From Mucilaginibacter flavidus (GTDB lineage: Bacteria > Bacteroidota > Bacteroidia > Sphingobacteriales > Sphingobacteriaceae), in NCBI RefSeq assembly GCF_024055575.1, contig NZ_JAMXOE010000028.1:20374-84373 (forward strand): a stretch of DNA of 64,000 nucleotides, given 5' to 3'. The notes under the pieces are model-generated. The model ran no database searches. It worked only from the letters and a program-made list of their open reading frames with translations, and had not been told where the DNA came from. The translations under genes and the position numbers were made by a program. The first letter of the stretch is position 1, and each line of letters begins with the position of its first letter. This document shows, piece after piece, positions 7,982 to 16,551 of this stretch.

Positions 7982-9004
7982 ATGATTAAAAAGGGAATTT
8001 TACTGGTTAATTTAGGTACGCCTGATAGCCCCGAAACAAAGGATGTTCGCAAGTATTTGAATGAATTTTTGATGGACCCGCGGGTTATCGATATCAACCC
8101 GATATCAAGGGCGTTGCTGGTGAAAGGAATAATTGCCCCGTTCAGGGCGCCAAAATCGGGCAAGCTTTATAAGCATATCTGGGACGATAAAACAGGCTCT
8201 CCACTGTTGCACTACAGCAAACTGCAGCACCAGGCATTACAGCAGCGTTTGGGCGACGAATACCAGGTTGAACTGGCGATGCGCTACCAAACCCCTTCCA
8301 TCGAATCGGCATTAAACCGGCTAAAAACGGCGTTGGTTGAAAGTATACAGGTTATTGCCTTGTTCCCGCAATATGCATCAGCAAGCACCGGTTCGGTTTA
8401 CGATAAGGTGATGGATATTGTACGCAAATGGCAAACCATCCCTACAATTTCATTCGTCAACTCGTTTCATAATAACCCGCTGATGATTGAAACCTTTGCC
8501 AATAACGGTAAAAAGCACAAGCCTGAAACCTATGACCATATCCTGTTCAGCTTTCACGGCCTGCCTCAAAGACAATTGATAAAATGCGATCATACGGGTA
8601 ATCACTGCTTAAAATCTGCCGATTGCTGCCAAACACTTAGCAATGTAAATAAGTACTGCTATTCGGCGCAATCATACGATACCGCCCGTTTAATTGCCGA
8701 AAAATTAAATCTTCCGAAAGAAAAATATACCGTTTGCTTTCAATCACGCCTGGGCAGCGATCCATGGGTACAGCCATACACAAGCCAGGTAGTGGCTCAA
8801 TTGGCCAAAGAAGGTAAAAAGCGCCTGCTGGTATTTTGCCCCGCTTTTGTTGCCGATTGTTTGGAGACTGTTTACGAAGTAACCGAAGAATACGGTGCCG
8901 AATTTAAGGCCCTTGGCGGTGAACACGTGCAATTGGTAGAAAGCCTCAACGATTCGCCAACCTGGATTGACGCACTGGAGGAAATGGTGCGGGGGAAGAA
9001 GTAG
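7982..9004 (+). CDS. hemH: Ferrochelatase
   Basis: Inserts Fe(II) into protoporphyrin IX, the final step of protohaem synthesis, at the cytoplasmic face of the membrane. The 340-residue length is normal. Catalytic His192 is in SFHGLP and Glu295 in ADCLET. The active-site strand VNLGTPDSP is at 9-17 and FQSRLGSDPWVQPYT at 253-267. Between them lies a cysteine-rich insert with Cys202, 209, 215, 216 and 226, which could bind a metal or Fe-S cluster. A [2Fe-2S] cluster is known in some bacterial and animal ferrochelatases, but the ligand arrangement here cannot be decided by eye. It is convergent with the MoxR gene, with a MITE-like repeat between. Confidence 0.97.
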   Translation: MIKKGILLVNLGTPDSPETKDVRKYLNEFLMDPRVIDINPISRALLVKGIIAPFRAPKSGKLYKHIWDDKTGSPLLHYSKLQHQALQQRLGDEYQVELAMRYQTPSIESALNRLKTALVESIQVIALFPQYASASTGSVYDKVMDIVRKWQTIPTISFVNSFHNNPLMIETFANNGKKHKPETYDHILFSFHGLPQRQLIKCDHTGNHCLKSADCCQTLSNVNKYCYSAQSYDTARLIAEKLNLPKEKYTVCFQSRLGSDPWVQPYTSQVVAQLAKEGKKRLLVFCPAFVADCLETVYEVTEEYGAEFKALGGEHVQLVESLNDSPTWIDALEEMVRGKK

Positions 9005-9033
9005 GCTGGGGTTCGTAGTAACAGCTTTCTTTT

Positions 9034-9182
9034 CGTCAATTGCGAGGAACGAAGCAACCTCTGCTAAGGACATTCAAGGTACGTTATGTTTGTGTAGAAC
9101 TAAATGCGGCCAATAGATTGCCACAGCGCTTTTGCTTCGTTGATTGGCACGCGTAGAGGTTGCTTCGTTCCTCGCAATGACG
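9034..9182. repeat. MITE-like element with GCGAGGAACGAAGCAA ends, copy 1
   Basis: 149 bp between convergent hemH and the MoxR gene. The outer about 30 bp are inverted repeats (cgtcaattgcgaggaacg at the left; the complement at the right ends in cgcaatgacg). The related copy at 44808-44955 is similar along its whole length, not only at the ends, so this is one mobile family. No coding capacity. Confidence 0.85.
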
Positions 9183-9231
9183 CGTGGTGAGGCCAGTCCT
9201 GTCTATAATCGGTTTGAAAATCGGCTATCCC

Positions 9232-10194
9232 CTAAAACAACTGTTGAATAATATCATCTGCCGATAACCCTTCGGCTTCTGCATGATAGCTGCGTACAAT
9301 GCGGTGACGTAGTATTGGTTTTGCAATAGCCTGCACATCTTCAATATCCGGCGAGTATTTACCATTGATGACGGCATGGCATTTAGCCCCAAGAATTAGA
9401 AACTGCGATGCCCGCGGCCCAGCGCCCCAGTTTAACAGGCGCTTTACCTGTGGCGCTGCCAATTCACCGTTAGGGCGGGTTTTTGCAACAAGCCTTACAG
9501 CATATTCAAGCACATTATCGGCAACAGGTATGTTTCGTACCAATTGCTGGAAATATATTATCTGCTCGGCATTCAGCAGTTTGTTAACTTTATGGGTATT
9601 AGTGCTGGTGGTATTTTTAACTACCTGCAGCTCCTCTTTAAATGTTGGATAGTCGAGCGCTACGTTAAACATAAAGCGGTCCAGCTGTGCTTCGGGCAAT
9701 GGGTAGGTGCCTTCCTGCTCAATGGGGTTTTGCGTGGCTAAAACGAAAAACGGCTGCGAAAGTTTGTGTGTGATGCCCGCTGCGGTAACCGCCTTTTCCT
9801 GCATGGCCTCTAAAAGAGCAGCCTGTGTTTTTGGTGGGGTACGGTTAATCTCATCGGCCAGGATAATGTTTGCAAAAACCGGGCCCGGTATAAATTTAAA
9901 ATTCCTGTCTTCGCCCAATATTTCAGAACCAATAATGTCCGATGGCATCAGGTCGGGCGTAAATTGTATGCGTTTAAAATCCAGGTCCAACACCTGCGAT
10001 ACGGTTTGTACCAGCAAAGTTTTTGCAAGCCCGGGTACTCCAACAAGCAGGCAATGACCATTGCTGAAAATGGAAATCAGCACAAATTTAAGCACTTCTT
10101 CCTGGCCTATTATTACCTTGCCAATTTCAGCAGTTATTTGCTGGTAAGCCTGCTTTAAAGCGTCAGCGGCTTCCACTTCCGAGCGGTGTTGCAT
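9232..10194 (-). CDS. MoxR-family AAA+ ATPase
   Basis: A 320-residue cytoplasmic AAA+ ATPase (AAA_3 type). The Walker A variant GVPGLAKT at 52-59 is the form usual in MoxR proteins, and Walker B is ILADEINR at about 111-118. The sensor/lid region contains LATQNPIEQEGTYPLPEAQLDRF, a family hallmark. MoxR proteins act as chaperones that load cofactors or assemble complexes, usually with VWA or DUF58 partners encoded next door. Here no such partner follows, because the gene ends at a repeat and the convergent hemH. It lies 7 bp downstream of the SurA-like gene on the same strand, so the two are probably cotranscribed. Confidence 0.94.
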   Translation of the reverse strand: MQHRSEVEAADALKQAYQQITAEIGKVIIGQEEVLKFVLISIFSNGHCLLVGVPGLAKTLLVQTVSQVLDLDFKRIQFTPDLMPSDIIGSEILGEDRNFKFIPGPVFANIILADEINRTPPKTQAALLEAMQEKAVTAAGITHKLSQPFFVLATQNPIEQEGTYPLPEAQLDRFMFNVALDYPTFKEELQVVKNTTSTNTHKVNKLLNAEQIIYFQQLVRNIPVADNVLEYAVRLVAKTRPNGELAAPQVKRLLNWGAGPRASQFLILGAKCHAVINGKYSPDIEDVQAIAKPILRHRIVRSYHAEAEGLSADDIIQQLF

Positions 10195-10201
10195 ATTTAA
10201 C

Positions 10202-11632
10202 TTATTGTTTTACTTCGGCCGGTTTAGTATCGGCAGGTTTAGGCTCATCGGTTTTAACTTCTGATATTGTAGTTGCCGGCGTGCTCCAACCTTTTAATGT
10301 CGGGCAGCCCTGGTACTCCTGGTCAATACGCATAAATGTTTCTTTGCGCCTTTTTTCGAACCATTGGCTCACGGTAACATTCACTTTATTATTGTTGGCA
10401 TATTCCTTCAGTTTCGGGTAATCCTGTGTAAGGTTAGCCTTGTGCGCATTGGTGGTTGATTTAAGGTACAAAATCTTATAGCCTTTTTTACCATCGGCAC
10501 CTGTATATAAAAACGGTTTTGATATACTTCCAACCTTCATTGTATCCGTAATAAGCGCAACCTGTGGGTCGAGTTTATCGGTTGGAATATAGGTTGAACG
10601 GGCTTCAACATTTTCAGCATTCAGCAACATACCGCCATTAAACTTAGTTTCTTTATCATCAGAATAGGCCGCAGCCGCGTATGAAAAATAATCAAGGTTT
10701 TTTTGGCTCTTCATCATCAGGGCGTAAATACTGTCGGCCCTGGTTTTTGAGCGGTCTAAGCTTTCCTGCGTTACCACCGGTTGTATTATAATATGCCGCA
10801 CGTGCACCTGTTCACCCCGCCGTTCAATCACCTGTAAAAAGTGAAAACCAAAGTCGGTTTCAAATACCGGTGAAATCTCTCCTGCTTTCAATTTAAATGC
10901 CATTGCAGTAAATTCTTTAACATAACCGGTACGGTCGTTAAAACCCAGGTCGCCACCTGCTGCTGCCGCCCCGTCCTGCGAATAGAGGCGGGCCAGCTTT
11001 CCAAAATCTTCCCCTGCTAAAACTCTTTTGCGCAACTCTTCGGCTTTGTTTTTGTACGCTTCCTTTTCAGCTGCGTTAAGCTTAGGCTGAAATACTATCT
11101 GGCCAACTTCCACCTCTTTGTTAAAAGTGGGCAAGCTATCCTTTGGGATGCCGTCAAAAAACTTTTTAACGTCCTGGGGGGTGGTATTTACGTTGGCAGT
11201 TATTTTTTGCTGCATTCTTTGGGCGATAAGGCCCTCTTTAATATCCGGACGAATCTCGTCCTTATATTGGATAACCGACCGGCCCAAAAACTGCTCCAGC
11301 CTGTCCTGTCCGCCGGCGCGCTGTATCATTTCGCGCATGCGGCGATCAACACTATTATCAACCTCGTCTTCTTTAACGTCAACGCTGTCGATGATTGCCT
11401 GTTGGGCGAGTAATTTTTGTGAAACCAATTGTTGCAATATATTACATTTAAAACTTGCATTAGGTGGCATACCCTGCGCAACATAAGTGGCATATTTTAG
11501 TTCAATGTCAGACTGAAGAATAATACCACTGCCTACAACGGCTGCAATTTTATCAAGCGTATGCTTTGGTTGGGCCTTAACGGCCGATATTAATAAAATA
11601 AAACTTAAAAGGGCTATCCCAAACTTTCTCAT
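10202..11632 (-). CDS. SurA-like periplasmic peptidyl-prolyl isomerase
   Basis: A 476-residue exported chaperone. The ATG at 11632 gives a clean signal peptide (MRKFGIALLSFILLISAVKAQ); the frame is open 33 bp further but adds only charged residues. A SurA N-terminal chaperone region (about 25-170) begins DKIAAVVGSGIILQSDIE. Two parvulin domains follow, starting near VEVGQIVFQP and VHVRHIIIQP; the first holds the GGDLGF signature. The tail is rich in Lys, Pro and Glu. SurA proteins help outer-membrane proteins fold. The downstream MoxR gene starts 7 bp after its stop. Confidence 0.92.
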   Translation of the reverse strand: MRKFGIALLSFILLISAVKAQPKHTLDKIAAVVGSGIILQSDIELKYATYVAQGMPPNASFKCNILQQLVSQKLLAQQAIIDSVDVKEDEVDNSVDRRMREMIQRAGGQDRLEQFLGRSVIQYKDEIRPDIKEGLIAQRMQQKITANVNTTPQDVKKFFDGIPKDSLPTFNKEVEVGQIVFQPKLNAAEKEAYKNKAEELRKRVLAGEDFGKLARLYSQDGAAAAGGDLGFNDRTGYVKEFTAMAFKLKAGEISPVFETDFGFHFLQVIERRGEQVHVRHIIIQPVVTQESLDRSKTRADSIYALMMKSQKNLDYFSYAAAAYSDDKETKFNGGMLLNAENVEARSTYIPTDKLDPQVALITDTMKVGSISKPFLYTGADGKKGYKILYLKSTTNAHKANLTQDYPKLKEYANNNKVNVTVSQWFEKRRKETFMRIDQEYQGCPTLKGWSTPATTISEVKTDEPKPADTKPAEVKQ

Positions 11633-11869
11633 GTACCTTATGCTAATAAAAAACCGTCGCGCCAAAGGCGGACTAAAAACCTTCGAATTTCGGTAAAATT
11701 TATGAATTTTGAACTTTATAATTAACGCAATACCAGCAAACTAATTATAATTGTGCGAATATGCCCATAATGTATCAAACTGTTTAGCCGCATTTGGTTA
11801 AAAATTGTTAAAAATCACCTTAGGGCCGGCGGTATAATATTGTATTTAATTTTTTTACGCGGACTATCG

Positions 11870-12559
11870 TCATCTACTCCAGCCCATAATTTCCATCACT
11901 CTTAAAAACTCGTTGTGCAGTGGTGCTTTAATATGTACCTCCATTTTGGTAAGCGGGTGTGTAAAGGTTAATTCGGATGCGTGCAGCAGCATGGTATCCA
12001 GTTCCCATTGCTCCTTAAATAATTTGTTTTGTTTGTTGCAGCCGTGTGTGCGGTCGCCAATTATTGGGTGAAACACATGGGCGAAATGCTTGCGTAACTG
12101 GTGCATGCGGCCTGTTTGCGGATGAGCCTCAACCAGCGAGTAACGTGATGTAGGGTGATTGCCCAGCGGGATGTCAAGCTCGGCGCGGGCCAGGGTTTTG
12201 TATTTGGTAAACGCTTCCTGCAGGGTGCCGTTTTCTTTGCGCAGCGGGTAATCAATTTTTTCTTCATCCGGGGTATAGCCGCGTACAATAGCAAGGTATT
12301 TTTTGTTGACCAGGTTCTCCTGGAATTGCTGCTGCATCATTACCTCGGCCTCTTTATTTAGCGCAAATAGTAAAACGCCGCCTGTTTTACGGTCGAGCCG
12401 GTGGGCAGGGAATACTTTGTGGTTTAGCTGGTCGCGCAATATTTGCAGGGCAAATTCGGTAGCATCATTAGCAATTGAAGAGCGGTGCACCAACAATCCA
12501 TGCGGTTTATTGATAGCCACTAAATCATCATCCTGGTATAAAATATCGAGCAATGCCAT
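11870..12559 (-). CDS. truC: RluA-family pseudouridine synthase, TruC-like
   Basis: A 229-residue RNA pseudouridine synthase. The catalytic aspartate is Asp56 in HRLDRKTGG, followed by the family strand VEAHPQTGRMHQLRKHF. There is no S4 domain, and the length and motifs fit TruC, which modifies U65 in tRNAs, better than the rRNA enzymes RluA or RluD. The usual serine after the HRLDxxT motif is replaced by glycine. It stands alone, with 237 bp of AT-rich DNA between it and the SurA-like gene. Family membership is secure; the TruC target is inferred from overall layout. Confidence 0.85.
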   Translation of the reverse strand: MALLDILYQDDDLVAINKPHGLLVHRSSIANDATEFALQILRDQLNHKVFPAHRLDRKTGGVLLFALNKEAEVMMQQQFQENLVNKKYLAIVRGYTPDEEKIDYPLRKENGTLQEAFTKYKTLARAELDIPLGNHPTSRYSLVEAHPQTGRMHQLRKHFAHVFHPIIGDRTHGCNKQNKLFKEQWELDTMLLHASELTFTHPLTKMEVHIKAPLHNEFLRVMEIMGWSR

Positions 12560-12617
12560 TATGGCGCGAAGGTAGGGCTTTTTGGCATCCTAACATCCAT
12601 CATTTGCACACTCAACT

Positions 12618-12935
12618 TCATTCCACCGGGGTAAAAGTTGCAAACATATCGCCCGTCTCGGTCAGGGAGTTTAGCTGCGTAATATCACATACCTCAAAAT
12701 ATTCTTTCCACATTTTTAATACTTCGGGGTTTTGGTGCGCATTGGCAATGGCCTCGTCGCTCAGCCATTCAAAAACCTCTACAATGGTGCCATCTGCTGC
12801 CTCCATTACTACAGGTTCCCGGGTGGTCACCAGGCCTTCTTTCAGTAAACGCGAAACATGCGTTTTGGTCAGCTCCTTTAAAGCTTCGGCCTTGCCCGAT
12901 TTGGGCTTGTAAGCTACTATAACTATTCGTCCCAT
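12618..12935 (-). CDS. Dimeric alpha/beta-barrel (antibiotic biosynthesis monooxygenase-like) protein
   Basis: A 105-residue single-domain protein with the ABM-like pattern: strand IVIVAYKPKSG, a helix with ELTKTHVSRL, strand EPVVMEAADGTIVEVFEW, and a helix with AHQNPEVLKMWKEYF. Such proteins form dimeric barrels and include quinol monooxygenases, haem-degrading enzymes and many of unknown role. No haem-ligand motif could be recognised. It is convergent with nothing and divergent from the PoxB-like gene, with 81 bp between the start codons. Function unknown beyond fold. Confidence 0.75.
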   Translation of the reverse strand: MGRIVIVAYKPKSGKAEALKELTKTHVSRLLKEGLVTTREPVVMEAADGTIVEVFEWLSDEAIANAHQNPEVLKMWKEYFEVCDITQLNSLTETGDMFATFTPVE

Positions 12936-13016
12936 AAGTGAATTTTGACAGCAATTTACGATTTTTAAAACCCGGCCCGGCTTATTTGGTTAGTGATTTA
13001 TAGATTATTGAAGATT

Positions 13017-14753
13017 ATGGCAAAGAGTGTGGCAGACCAGTTGGTGGAAATGCTGGTAAATGCAGGCATAAAGAGAATATATGCCGTTACCGGCGACAGT
13101 CTGAACCATGTAAACGATGCCGTAAGGCGCGAAGGGAGTATTGAATGGATACATGTACGCCACGAGGAAGCCGGAGCGTATGCTGCCGGCGCCGAAGCTC
13201 AATTAAACGGCCTTGCCTGTTGTGCAGGGAGTAGCGGGCCAGGCCATGTACATTTAATAAACGGATTATATGATGCTAACCGCTCTGGTGCTCCTGTTAT
13301 TGCCATAGCCTCAACCCTGGCCAGTTTTGAGTTTGGCACCGAAGCTTTCCAGGAAACAAACACCATTAAACTTTTTGATGACTGCAGTAGGTACAACCAA
13401 ATTGCCACTACTCCCAAACAATTCCCGCGCATGCTGCAGGCTGCTATGCAAGCGGCTATTCACCAAAAAGGGGTGGCTGTGCTGGGTTTGCCTGGCGATT
13501 TAACCATGCAGGATGCAGAAGAAATTACCACTGCCACGCAGGTTTTTACCTCAAGTGCAGTAGTTGTCCCATCAGCAGATGATCTGCACCAACTGGCTGG
13601 GATTATTGCCAAATACAATAAAATCACCATTTTTTGCGGCATAGGCGCTGCCAATGCGCACGATGAAGTTGTGGAGCTGGCTAAAAAAACAAATGCCACC
13701 GTAGCCTATTCATTCAGGGCTAAAATGGATATTCAGTATGATAACCCGAATGAAATTGGGATGACCGGATTACTCGGTTTACCCGCGGCGTTTCACAGTA
13801 TGCACGAGAGCGACTTGCTGATTTTGCTCGGTACAGATTTTCCCTACACCCTTTTTATGCCGACCAAATGTAAGATCGTACAGGTTGATATTAAACCCGA
13901 GCGCATTGGCCGCCGGGCAAAGGTTGACGTGGGGTTGCATGGATCGGTTAAAGACACATTAATAGCCTTGCTCCCTTTGATCAAACAAAAAAAGGACAGC
14001 AGTTTTTTAAAAGCGCAATTAAAGCTTTATGCAGAAGTGAAGCAAAAGATGCAGACTTATGTGGACGATACCGGCAAAAAAGATTTGATACATCCCGAGT
14101 TTGTGGCGAGCCTGGTAAATAAGCTGGCTAAAAACGATGCCATTTTTACCGTGGATACCGGCATGTCGTGCGTGTGGGGCTCGCGGTATATAGAGGCCAC
14201 CGGGCAGCGAAAAATGCTGGGCTCGTTCAATCACGGCTCAATGGCTAACGCAATGCCGCAGGCTATCGGTGCTGCTTTGGCTTGCCCCGGCATGCAGGTT
14301 ATCGCCCTTTGCGGCGATGGAGGCCTGTCTATGCTGCTTGGCGATTTGGCCACCATCACCCAATATAAACTACCAATAAAAATCATTGTATTTAACAACC
14401 GCTCCCTGGGTATGGTGAAGCTGGAAATGGAAGTTGCCGGCCTGCCCGACTGGCAAACTGATATGTACAACCCTGATTTTGCAATGGTGGCCCAGGCAAT
14501 GGGCATAAAAGGCTTTACTGTTAACGATCCTGATGGTGTTGAACAGGCTTTAAAGGAGGCTTTTATGTATAAAGGCCCAGCGTTGGTAAACATCATGACC
14601 GACCCCAATGCCCTGGCAATGCCGCCAAAAGTTGAATTTGAACAGGTAAAGGGCATGGCCCTATCCATGGGCAAGCTAATCCTTAGCGGCCGTATGGACG
14701 AAGTGCTGGATACTGTAAAAGGTAACTACAAACATCTGAAAGACTTGATCTGA
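13017..14753 (+). CDS. poxB: ThDP-dependent pyruvate oxidase/dehydrogenase (quinone), PoxB-like
   Basis: A 578-residue ThDP enzyme, close in length to E. coli PoxB (572), which oxidatively decarboxylates pyruvate to acetate with FAD and passes electrons to quinone at the membrane. The catalytic Glu50 lies in HVRHEEAGAYAAGAEA. The ThDP/Mg motif GDGGLSMLLGDLATI and the NN end (IVFNN) are in the C-terminal third. The start at 13017 (MAKSVADQLVEML) is preferred over the in-frame ATG at 12993, because similarity begins there. Related acetolactate synthases and oxidases share the fold, so the substrate is inferred. Its C-terminus (KLILSGRMDEVLDTVKGN) resembles the PoxB membrane-binding tail region. 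Confidence 0.85.
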   Translation: MAKSVADQLVEMLVNAGIKRIYAVTGDSLNHVNDAVRREGSIEWIHVRHEEAGAYAAGAEAQLNGLACCAGSSGPGHVHLINGLYDANRSGAPVIAIASTLASFEFGTEAFQETNTIKLFDDCSRYNQIATTPKQFPRMLQAAMQAAIHQKGVAVLGLPGDLTMQDAEEITTATQVFTSSAVVVPSADDLHQLAGIIAKYNKITIFCGIGAANAHDEVVELAKKTNATVAYSFRAKMDIQYDNPNEIGMTGLLGLPAAFHSMHESDLLILLGTDFPYTLFMPTKCKIVQVDIKPERIGRRAKVDVGLHGSVKDTLIALLPLIKQKKDSSFLKAQLKLYAEVKQKMQTYVDDTGKKDLIHPEFVASLVNKLAKNDAIFTVDTGMSCVWGSRYIEATGQRKMLGSFNHGSMANAMPQAIGAALACPGMQVIALCGDGGLSMLLGDLATITQYKLPIKIIVFNNRSLGMVKLEMEVAGLPDWQTDMYNPDFAMVAQAMGIKGFTVNDPDGVEQALKEAFMYKGPALVNIMTDPNALAMPPKVEFEQVKGMALSMGKLILSGRMDEVLDTVKGNYKHLKDLI

Positions 14754-14768
14754 GCCTTTATTTACGGC

Positions 14769-15227
14769 TTACTCAATGCAATTGTCCTTGCGCCTGGTAT
14801 CTACAATGTAAATTATCTTCCAGCCTGCTGCGGTCTTCATCAGCGAGAAAACGTCTACGCCACAATGGCTGAATTTGTCGCCAAGGTAAAATTTGTAGGG
14901 CGCCCAAACGCTGGCCAGGTCGCCATCTATTTTTATATCGCCGTAAGTAATGCGCTCGTCGTACACGGAAGTGTGCGGAGTGCCGATTGCCTTTGCGAAA
15001 TCGTTGGCGCTGTCGGTAGATATTACTGCTTTGCCTTCTTTATTGGTTGATATGCTTTGCAGCACCATTTCTTTCGCGAAAACAGATTTTAGTAATGTGC
15101 TGTCGCCTTTGCGCATGGCATCAAACATGGTATTGATGGATTGCTTAACGCCATCGGTAGCCGACTGTTGGGCGAATGCTGCAAATGCAGCTATCAGCAT
15201 AAAATTTATTAGCAGTAATTTTTTCAT
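14769..15227 (-). CDS. Secreted NTF2/SnoaL-like (DUF4440-like) protein
   Basis: A 152-residue exported protein with signal peptide MKKLLLINFMLIAAFAAFAQQ. The mature part fits a cone-shaped NTF2-like fold: helix SINTMFDAMRKGDSTLLKSVFA, then strands with GDIKIDGDLASVWAPYKFYLG and TAAGWKIIYIVDTR. Such proteins bind small ligands or act as enzymes; no catalytic residues are evident. It is convergent with poxB, with 15 bp between the stops. A second, larger NTF2-like exported protein is encoded at 32833-33654. Role unknown. Confidence 0.75.
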   Translation of the reverse strand: MKKLLLINFMLIAAFAAFAQQSATDGVKQSINTMFDAMRKGDSTLLKSVFAKEMVLQSISTNKEGKAVISTDSANDFAKAIGTPHTSVYDERITYGDIKIDGDLASVWAPYKFYLGDKFSHCGVDVFSLMKTAAGWKIIYIVDTRRKDNCIE

Positions 15228-15252
15228 AACTAATTATTTGATACAAATTAAG

Positions 15253-15260
15253 TAAATTTG
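15253..15260 (+). promoter_or_regulatory. Candidate -7 element (TAAATTTG) of the DUF433 gene
   Basis: TAnnTTTG match ending 3 nt before the ATG at 15264. This supports 15264 rather than the upstream in-frame TTG at 15258, which lies inside the element, and would give a leaderless mRNA. Confidence 0.45.
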
Positions 15261-15263
15261 TTT

Positions 15264-15491
15264 ATGGCGCAAATTGATTATAAAAATTATATAGAAGTCG
15301 ACCCTGAGATAAGGTTCGGCAAGCCTATAATAAAAGGCACCAGGATAACTGTTTATGACGTTTTGCAATGGCTTGCATCGGGGATGAGTCATGATGAAAT
15401 TATTAGCGATTTTCCGCAGTTAAATAAGACACAAATATTAGCTTGCCTTGCTTATGCTGCTAATAAAGAGCGCGTTATTAAGGTAGCGTAA
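15264..15491 (+). CDS. DUF433 antitoxin-like protein
   Basis: A 75-residue DUF433 protein: RFGKPIIKGTRITVYDVLQW followed by GMSHDEIISDFPQL and ILACLAYAANKE is the family pattern, a small winged-helix-like DNA-binding fold. DUF433 proteins are typically the antitoxin partners of DUF5615 PIN-like toxins. The start at 15264 (MAQIDYKN) is set by the adjacent -7 element. The matching DUF5615 reading frame follows after 2 bp but is broken by stops and a frameshift, so this is an antitoxin left behind without a working toxin. Confidence 0.88.
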   Translation: MAQIDYKNYIEVDPEIRFGKPIIKGTRITVYDVLQWLASGMSHDEIISDFPQLNKTQILACLAYAANKERVIKVA

Positions 15492-15493
15492 CA

Positions 15494-15825
15494 ATGCGTC
15501 TTATAACCGACGAAAATATTTCGTGGCGTATAAAAAAGCTAATTCCCGATTGGGAAATACTGCCATCCAACGAAATTTAATCAATACAAAAGCTATCCGA
15601 TTTGTTTATATGGCGATTTGCGAAAGCTAATAATTACAATATCCTATCGTTCGCCGAGGATTTCTCGGAACTTCAAAATTTATATTCTTACCGCCTAAAA
15701 TAATCTGGCTTAGAACCGGAAACATCAGCACAATTGAGATAGCGACTACCCTGCTAAAACTTGAAAAAGATATCAGTGCATTTTTAGTTAACAACGAGGC
15801 CGGTGTTTACGAAATACACCTATAA
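15494..15825 (+). pseudogene. Broken DUF5615 PIN-like toxin
   Basis: The frame starts MRLITDENISWRIKKLIPDW, the DUF5615 N-terminus with its DEN motif. An in-frame TAA at 15578-15580 interrupts it. The same frame resumes with IWRFAKANNYNILSFAEDFS, then ends at TAA after about 40 codons. The C-terminal part continues in another frame as FLPPKIIWLRTGNISTIEIA to the TAA at 15823-15825. The full set of toxin segments is therefore recognisable but carries one nonsense codon and one frameshift. It follows the intact DUF433 gene by 2 bp, the usual operon order. Confidence 0.8.
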
Positions 15826-15849
15826 TATCTTCATACGTTGAATGGGCTG

Positions 15850-16443
15850 TTAATGCCCATTCTTGACTTTAATTATATCCATAACAGTGGTCAAAAATAT
15901 AAATGCCGCTATTAACCACACAGAAGCCTTGGTCAGCCTTTTCATTGGGAGTAAGAAATGATCCTTTAATTGGTCTTGCTCATCAGCATTAGTTACGCCA
16001 TTAATTTCCCTGGCAACAATTTGGTTATTTATAAAATAGAAGGTAATAAATGCGTGGATAAGAAAGAATAAGATAACCCAACCTGAAGCCCTAAAGCCCG
16101 CTTTCCGGAGCGGCCCAAGATTATATTGGTGATTGTAATACTCCGGATTAATAAATGTGAAATAGATAACATACAGCAGGTACAGCACGAAAAACGACAA
16201 GGGTATCAGCGTATTCCATTTAAATAAAGTTGATTTGATACCGCACCACCTGATAAAGCCCAAAACAAGCAAAGCCTGGTAAGAAATTATTATGGTCAAC
16301 CCCAGCACGGAAAGGAAGTTTGCTACGGCAAAATTTGTTTGAAAATTATCTTTAGCTGGGTTCGGAATATTTAATAAAGCAAAGCCCGCGATAAATGGTA
16401 AAAAAAGTGCAAATGTTTGCCAGGTGTTTAACTTAATATGCAT
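15850..16443 (-). CDS. Integral membrane protein of unknown function
   Basis: A 197-residue protein predicted from hydrophobic runs to cross the membrane four times or so: FALFLPFIAGFALL, FLSVLGLTIIISYQALLVLGF, LIPLSFFVLYLLYVIYF, GWVILFFLIHAFITFYFI and a final ASVWLIAAFIFLTTVMDII. The ATG at 16443 is chosen over the open frame to 16515, whose extra residues are charged and unlike a membrane protein start. No family recognised. It lies downstream of dnaA on the same strand but is separated from it by a likely terminator. Confidence 0.7.
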   Translation of the reverse strand: MHIKLNTWQTFALFLPFIAGFALLNIPNPAKDNFQTNFAVANFLSVLGLTIIISYQALLVLGFIRWCGIKSTLFKWNTLIPLSFFVLYLLYVIYFTFINPEYYNHQYNLGPLRKAGFRASGWVILFFLIHAFITFYFINNQIVAREINGVTNADEQDQLKDHFLLPMKRLTKASVWLIAAFIFLTTVMDIIKVKNGH

Positions 16444-16504
16444 GAATATAAGGGTAGTTATTATGCCATTAAAGGTAATCTTTCTATGTGGAAATGAAAT
16501 AAAA

Positions 16505-16527
16505 AAGCCCCGCATTTACTGCGAGGC
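16505..16527 (-). terminator. Intrinsic terminator of dnaA
   Basis: 9-bp stem (AGCCTCGCA with one mismatch to its partner) and 5-nt loop, followed on the minus strand by six T. It lies 25 bp after the dnaA stop and before the membrane-protein start. Confidence 0.65.
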
Positions 16528-16551
16528 TCCAAATCATTATTATAAGATCAG

